DNA of 36,468 nucleotides, taken from the NCBI GenBank assembly GCA_945901615.1, contig CAMDLI010000012.1, positions 1 to 36,468 of the forward strand, read 5' to 3'. The notes beneath the pieces are model-generated. The model was not told the DNA's origin, made no database searches, and saw only the letters and a list, made by a program, of their open reading frames with translations. Below are positions 33,334 to 36,468 of the stretch, one piece after another (within the stretch, counting starts at the first letter, position 1; each line of letters opens with the position of its first letter). The position numbers were made by a program, and so were the translations under genes. This DNA comes from Spirosoma fluviale. GTDB taxonomy: Bacteria > Bacteroidota > Bacteroidia > Cytophagales > Cyclobacteriaceae.

Positions 33334-33374
33334 AAAAAAAAACTCCTACCTGAATTCAATCAGGTAGGAGTTTT
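33334..33374 (-). terminator. Strong terminator after the DUF2911 gene
   Basis: Fifteen-base perfect arms (33339-33353 and 33360-33374, core ACTCCTACCTGA/TCAGGTAGGAGT) enclose a six-base loop. A run of nine A's at 33334-33342 gives T's on the minus strand. The plus side has four T's only. Confidence 0.9.
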
Positions 33375-33402
33375 AGGAATTTAAAGTGTTTCTCGGAAGA
33401 GT

Positions 33403-33999
33403 TTAAAACTGGTTTTTAAACTGCTCCATTTTTTGATCTACCAAGGTGTCTACCATAAAGGAAACAGCGGAAGTTTCCCAAGCAAGAGTTACTTGAGCTA
33501 CCTTGTTGTTGCCAGCAGAAATGTGGTACTGAAGACGCTCGGTAGCAGCTACAGTTGCAGGAGTTGCCTTCACAGCTACTGCATCGTCAGCAGCAAGTGC
33601 TGCCTCATCGATCTTATTGTCTTTCATGTAGCTGTAGATGCTCTCTGCTTTTTTGTTGAGGTGGATGGTCCACTCACCAGAAGCTGCAGGAGTTACAAAA
33701 ATAGAATACTTACCAGCTGCCAAATTCTTACCACCTACACTTACAGCGGTGCTGAATTCGATGATGGTCTGGCCATTGGCACCTGCTCTCCAGCTTTCGC
33801 CATACTTGATGATTCCACCAAATACTTTTCTGCCTTTCACTGCAGGAGAAGAGTAGTCGATGCTGATTTTGGTGAAGCCAACAACTTGGCTTACATGAGC
33901 TGCAGGGCTAGCAGCAGGCTGTTGAAGCTGTGCTTGGGCTGCAAAAGAGCCTACAAGAACGAAGGCTACCGTCAATAAAAGGCTGTTAATGTGTTTCAT
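33403..33999 (-). CDS. Exported DUF2911 family protein
   Basis: A 198-residue protein with a Sec signal peptide (about 1-23, ending AQAQ). It matches the DUF2911 family by ISIDYSSPAVKGRKVFGGI and YGESWRAGANGQTIIEFS, followed by GKNLAAGKYSIFVTP and WTIHLNKK. DUF2911 proteins are common exported proteins of Bacteroidota with no established function. It stands alone, with a strong terminator downstream and a 245-bp divergent gap upstream. Confidence 0.92.
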   Translation of the reverse strand: MKHINSLLLTVAFVLVGSFAAQAQLQQPAASPAAHVSQVVGFTKISIDYSSPAVKGRKVFGGIIKYGESWRAGANGQTIIEFSTAVSVGGKNLAAGKYSIFVTPAASGEWTIHLNKKAESIYSYMKDNKIDEAALAADDAVAVKATPATVAATERLQYHISAGNNKVAQVTLAWETSAVSFMVDTLVDQKMEQFKNQF

Positions 34000-34244
34000 G
34001 GGGTGTGGTTGGGTTATTTTGTTGCTAAGCTAACATAAATTCAACATCCTTTGTTCTTTGACCTAGGAAGAGAATATTTTTCTCCTTGAAGCGCTTAGCT
34101 TTTGGACGTTTCATTTGCGATATTGGATTCATTTACAATAAGGAGTAGCAATTTTTAGGGAATAGGGTAATTTTAACCATCCCATAAGATTTCTTTTTAT
34201 CTTCGAAGAGACACTTCCTATTATCTCCTTTTCCTTTGTTGCCT
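34000..34244. other. Divergent intergenic region DUF2911 / ABC ATPase
   Basis: No gene is supported. It is AT-rich and presumably holds the two divergent promoters, but I found only imperfect matches to TAnnTTTG (for example TATCTTCG shortly before the ABC gene). Confidence 0.4.
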
Positions 34245-35204
34245 ATGTCCTATTTTTCCCTCCGCGCGCTCACCAAATCCTATGATTCACATGTTGCCTT
34301 GCAGGAATTTAATCTGGAGCTGGCCAAGGGAGAGTTTGTCTCCATCATTGGAGAAAGCGGTTCGGGCAAAAGTACGCTTCTGCGCATCGCAGCAGGCTTG
34401 CTGACACAAACCTCTGGTGAGGTGCTCCTTGGGGGGAAGAAAATTGAAAGCCCTGCGGAAAAGTTGGTGCCGGGCTACGATGAGATCAAACTGATCCATC
34501 AAGATTACCAACTCTTTCCGAATACGACCGTGGAGGAGAATATCACGCGTCCGCTGTTGAACTATGAAGAGGGGTACCGAAAGCAACGGGTGGCGCACTT
34601 GCTGGACCGACTCGGTTTGACTCCATACAAGGACCGACTTCCCAAGCAGCTCAGCGGAGGGCAGCAGCAAAAGGTGGCCATTGCGCAGGCCTTGGCGGTA
34701 GAGCCGGAGGTGCTGCTGCTAGACGAACCTTTTAGTCACTTGGATGCGATTCAGAAAAGAAAGTTGATTCAGGAATTGAAGGAGCTCCTTCAAGAGATGG
34801 GTACCACAGTGATTTTTGTGACCCATGACTTGGACGATGCGCTCTGGCTCACGGATTCGTTGGTAGTCCTTCAAAAAGGAAAAATCACCCAGAAGGGAAA
34901 TTCCAAGGCACTCTGTGAGCAACCCAAATCGAAGTATGTGGCACGACTTTTTTCTTCCATCAATGCCCTCCCAGACCGAGAGCAAGCCTTTATCCGACCA
35001 GCCGACATTCGCATTCGCACCCGAGGCGGTATCGTAGGGCATGTGGTAGACCAGCGATTTTTGGTACACTACAATACGTTGCAAGTGAAGTTGCGTGAAG
35101 GAGGACAGCTTTGGGAGGTGGATGATCCTGGGAGAAAATACCAGATCGGGGACCGAGTCTACCTGCACATTCAAGAAGAAAAAGTATTGGTACTGAAGTC
35201 TTAA
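34245..35204 (+). CDS. ABC transporter ATP-binding protein without adjacent permease
   Basis: A 319-residue ATPase. The start is set at ATG 34245 (MSYFSLRALTKSY); a TTG nine bases earlier is less likely. Walker A is GESGSGKST at 36-44, the signature is LSGGQQQ, Walker B is VLLLDEP, and the H-loop is FVTHD. The C-terminal 80 or so residues have a TOBE-like character (FIRPADIRIRTRGG, VHYNTLQVKLREG), as in PotA/FbpC/MalK-type importer ATPases. No permease or binding protein is nearby. It is convergent with the FKBP gene. The exported or imported substrate cannot be inferred. Confidence 0.92.
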   Translation: MSYFSLRALTKSYDSHVALQEFNLELAKGEFVSIIGESGSGKSTLLRIAAGLLTQTSGEVLLGGKKIESPAEKLVPGYDEIKLIHQDYQLFPNTTVEENITRPLLNYEEGYRKQRVAHLLDRLGLTPYKDRLPKQLSGGQQQKVAIAQALAVEPEVLLLDEPFSHLDAIQKRKLIQELKELLQEMGTTVIFVTHDLDDALWLTDSLVVLQKGKITQKGNSKALCEQPKSKYVARLFSSINALPDREQAFIRPADIRIRTRGGIVGHVVDQRFLVHYNTLQVKLREGGQLWEVDDPGRKYQIGDRVYLHIQEEKVLVLKS

Positions 35205-35209
35205 CGCAC

Positions 35210-35251
35210 AAAAAAAATCCCGCCATCAGATTCGATTGGCGGGATTTTTTT
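35210..35251. terminator. Bidirectional terminator between ABC ATPase and FKBP genes
   Basis: Arms ATCCCGCCA (35217-35225) and TGGCGGGAT (35237-35245) pair across an 11-base loop. A's precede (35210-35217) and seven T's follow (35245-35251), so it can end transcripts from both convergent genes. Confidence 0.88.
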
Positions 35252-35267
35252 GATGGTAGGCTACGGA

Positions 35268-35792
35268 TTAGGATTCATCATCCAATGCTCCTTCTACATG
35301 CCCCTGCTCCAGTTCTTTTTTGGTGGCTTTGCGTACTTCGATGACTTTGCCCTCAAAGTGCAGGTCAAATCCAACGAGTGGATGATTGAAGTCAAGCAGC
35401 AACTCTTCTCCTAAATTTTTCAAAACCTTCGCTTGCATGGGATAGCCATTTTCGTCGACTAGTGGGAGGAAATTACCTTCCTCAAGCATGGATGGGCTGA
35501 AGCCTCTTTCCTTGGAAAACTGCTCTACGGGCAAGGTTACCAAGAGCTCTTCATCCGCTTCTCCATAGGCTTCTGCTGTGGTTAAGGTGAAGGAAAATTC
35601 TTCTTTCAATTTCTTGCCTTGGAGTAGCTCCTCAAACTTTTCGGGTAGCCCACTTTGTCCAAAAAGAAACTGAAAAGGATCCTCTTCATCTCGTACTTCT
35701 ACACTGAAGGGTGCGGACTCGATATCATCTTCTTCCTTGCTCACCTTGAGTTCGTAGGAGAGCCCTACCACTGTACCGGCTTTGATTTCCAT
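35268..35792 (-). CDS. FKBP-type peptidyl-prolyl isomerase, SlyD-like
   Basis: A 174-residue cytoplasmic protein of the SlyD/FKBP family with an insert-in-flap domain. The start IKAGTVVGLSYEL, then FLFGQSGLPEKFEELLQGKKLKEEFSFTLTTAEAYG, gives the FKBP core, and the insert domain is about 75-130. Such proteins act as chaperones and prolyl isomerases. The His/Cys-rich metal-binding tail of E. coli SlyD is absent; the tail here is acidic (EGALDDES). It lies 11 bases after the methyltransferase stop and is probably cotranscribed. Confidence 0.92.
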   Translation of the reverse strand: MEIKAGTVVGLSYELKVSKEEDDIESAPFSVEVRDEEDPFQFLFGQSGLPEKFEELLQGKKLKEEFSFTLTTAEAYGEADEELLVTLPVEQFSKERGFSPSMLEEGNFLPLVDENGYPMQAKVLKNLGEELLLDFNHPLVGFDLHFEGKVIEVRKATKKELEQGHVEGALDDES

Positions 35793-35803
35793 GGGTATGT
35801 TGA

Positions 35804-36468
35804 TTAACTGCTGATTCCGTATTTCAAACGGATTAGAATTCGTTCTTTAAGGACCTGCAACTTACTTTTTGCAGTGGATTGTTGCACCGGTTTGTTGGCA
35901 CGGAACACAAAATATTGGTAGTCCTTTTCTTCAAAAAATAGTGCGTAAGTCTCCATTTTTTCCAAATAAAAACCGGATGCTCCCAAGGTCTGTACCAATG
36001 CTCCCGTGTCTAGTGGCTGGTCAATTACCTGAAGTTTTTCCGGCTGATTGGCGATCATCCATTCCAGGTACCGGGGAGCAGGAATGTGAATTAGGACCAC
36101 CGAGTCCGCGTGCGCATGGCGCTGAATATTTTCAAACAAGCGTGCATGCTGGGCAACTGGAATGTGTTCCAATACGTCTGGGAACACAAAAAAATCGAAG
36201 GTTTCTCCAGGGAGGTTGAAATCGGACATGTCCGACACGTCAAACTTCAAGTTGCCTTGCTTTTTCCAGAGCACTCGAGCCTTCTCGATACTTTCTGGGG
36301 AAATATCTACCGCAAGCACCTTTCCTTGAGGAACTTGGGTAGCTAGGAGATGGGATACGGTACCGATGCCACAGCCTACCTCCAAAATCCGGTGATTGGA
36401 TTTCAGTCCAGCCTGCTTTGCCTTATCCAGGATACTCAAATGCCTGGAGTTGATGCCTGTTTTTTCTT
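35804..36468 (-). CDS. Class I SAM-dependent methyltransferase, 5' end beyond window
   Basis: A Rossmann-fold methyltransferase. SAM motif I is ILEVGCGIGT, then VLAVDISPESIEKA (acidic loop), FDFFVFPDVLEHIP (motif IV region). The frame continues past the TTG at 36439 to the window edge without a stop (upstream residues EKTGINSRHL), and these residues match the expected helix before motif I. The true start is therefore outside the window. Substrate unknown; the Methyltransf_11/23-like form often acts on small molecules, quinones or lipids. It is followed by the FKBP gene. Confidence 0.85.
   Translation of the reverse strand, partial: EKTGINSRHLSILDKAKQAGLKSNHRILEVGCGIGTVSHLLATQVPQGKVLAVDISPESIEKARVLWKKQGNLKFDVSDMSDFNLPGETFDFFVFPDVLEHIPVAQHARLFENIQRHAHADSVVLIHIPAPRYLEWMIANQPEKLQVIDQPLDTGALVQTLGASGFYLEKMETYALFFEEKDYQYFVFRANKPVQQSTAKSKLQVLKERILIRLKYGISS

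Noticed and set aside
33433-33978. 181-codon open frame on the plus strand opposite the DUF2911 gene
   Set aside because: Antisense shadow of a well-recognised family; the translation is Ser/Cys/Tyr-rich with no signal or domain.

Overview
The window looks like chromosome of a Bacteroidota bacterium, most likely order Cytophagales near Algoriphagus/Cyclobacteriaceae. The grounds are: AT-rich gene starts without clear Shine-Dalgarno sites, many lipoproteins, DUF2911 and GNKACGGP-type small proteins, a bifunctional rhamnulose-phosphate aldolase/dehydrogenase next to lutABC, and Bacteroidota-style TAnnTTTG promoter candidates. The genus is inferred from gene content and recalled synteny, not from a search. 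I saw no rRNA, tRNA, CRISPR array, insertion sequence or phage gene.

Layout. 1-3000 holds a partial PLP aminotransferase (-), a His/Met-patterned small lipoprotein (+), and a minus-strand hemJ-sco-cytochrome c operon (respiratory and heme/copper functions). 3013-9707 is a methylmalonyl-CoA mutase region split by dnaA: a small membrane protein and meaB (+), dnaA (-), then mutA-mutB (+). The 348-bp dnaA/mutA gap carries a perfect DnaA box and a perfect inverted repeat. 9835-12200 (all -) holds a small lipoprotein, a ferredoxin/ferredoxin reductase pair and a MarR regulator.

12415-25728 is a carbohydrate region. It has a secreted GH43 enzyme with a C-terminal F5/8C-like and FN3-like part, and two divergent large lipoproteins of the 'PVC-type' dehydrogenase-like/c-type heme class. 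The second lipoprotein is translationally coupled to an exported DUF1080 (3-keto-disaccharide hydrolase family) protein. Four cytoplasmic-looking sugar enzymes follow: DUF4432 epimerase-like, PMI-like cupin, xylose-isomerase-like TIM barrel and Gfo/Idh/MocA oxidoreductase. The most attractive hypothesis here is an envelope heme-dependent glycoside oxidation feeding a 3-keto-sugar hydrolase and then a cytoplasmic isomerase/oxidoreductase set.

A long imperfect inverted repeat (about 25750-25998) separates this from a minus-strand operon, rhaEW-like aldolase/dehydrogenase, FGGY kinase, lutA, lutB, lutC. This reads as L-rhamnulose to DHAP plus L-lactaldehyde, then L-lactate, then pyruvate. The isomerase and transporter are not in the window. 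The right end has a membrane-anchored XRE-type regulator with an extracytoplasmic KTYGG-repeat domain, a DUF2911 protein, an orphan ABC ATPase, an FKBP/SlyD-like isomerase and a methyltransferase whose 5' end lies beyond the window. Several strong hairpin terminators mark the transcription units.
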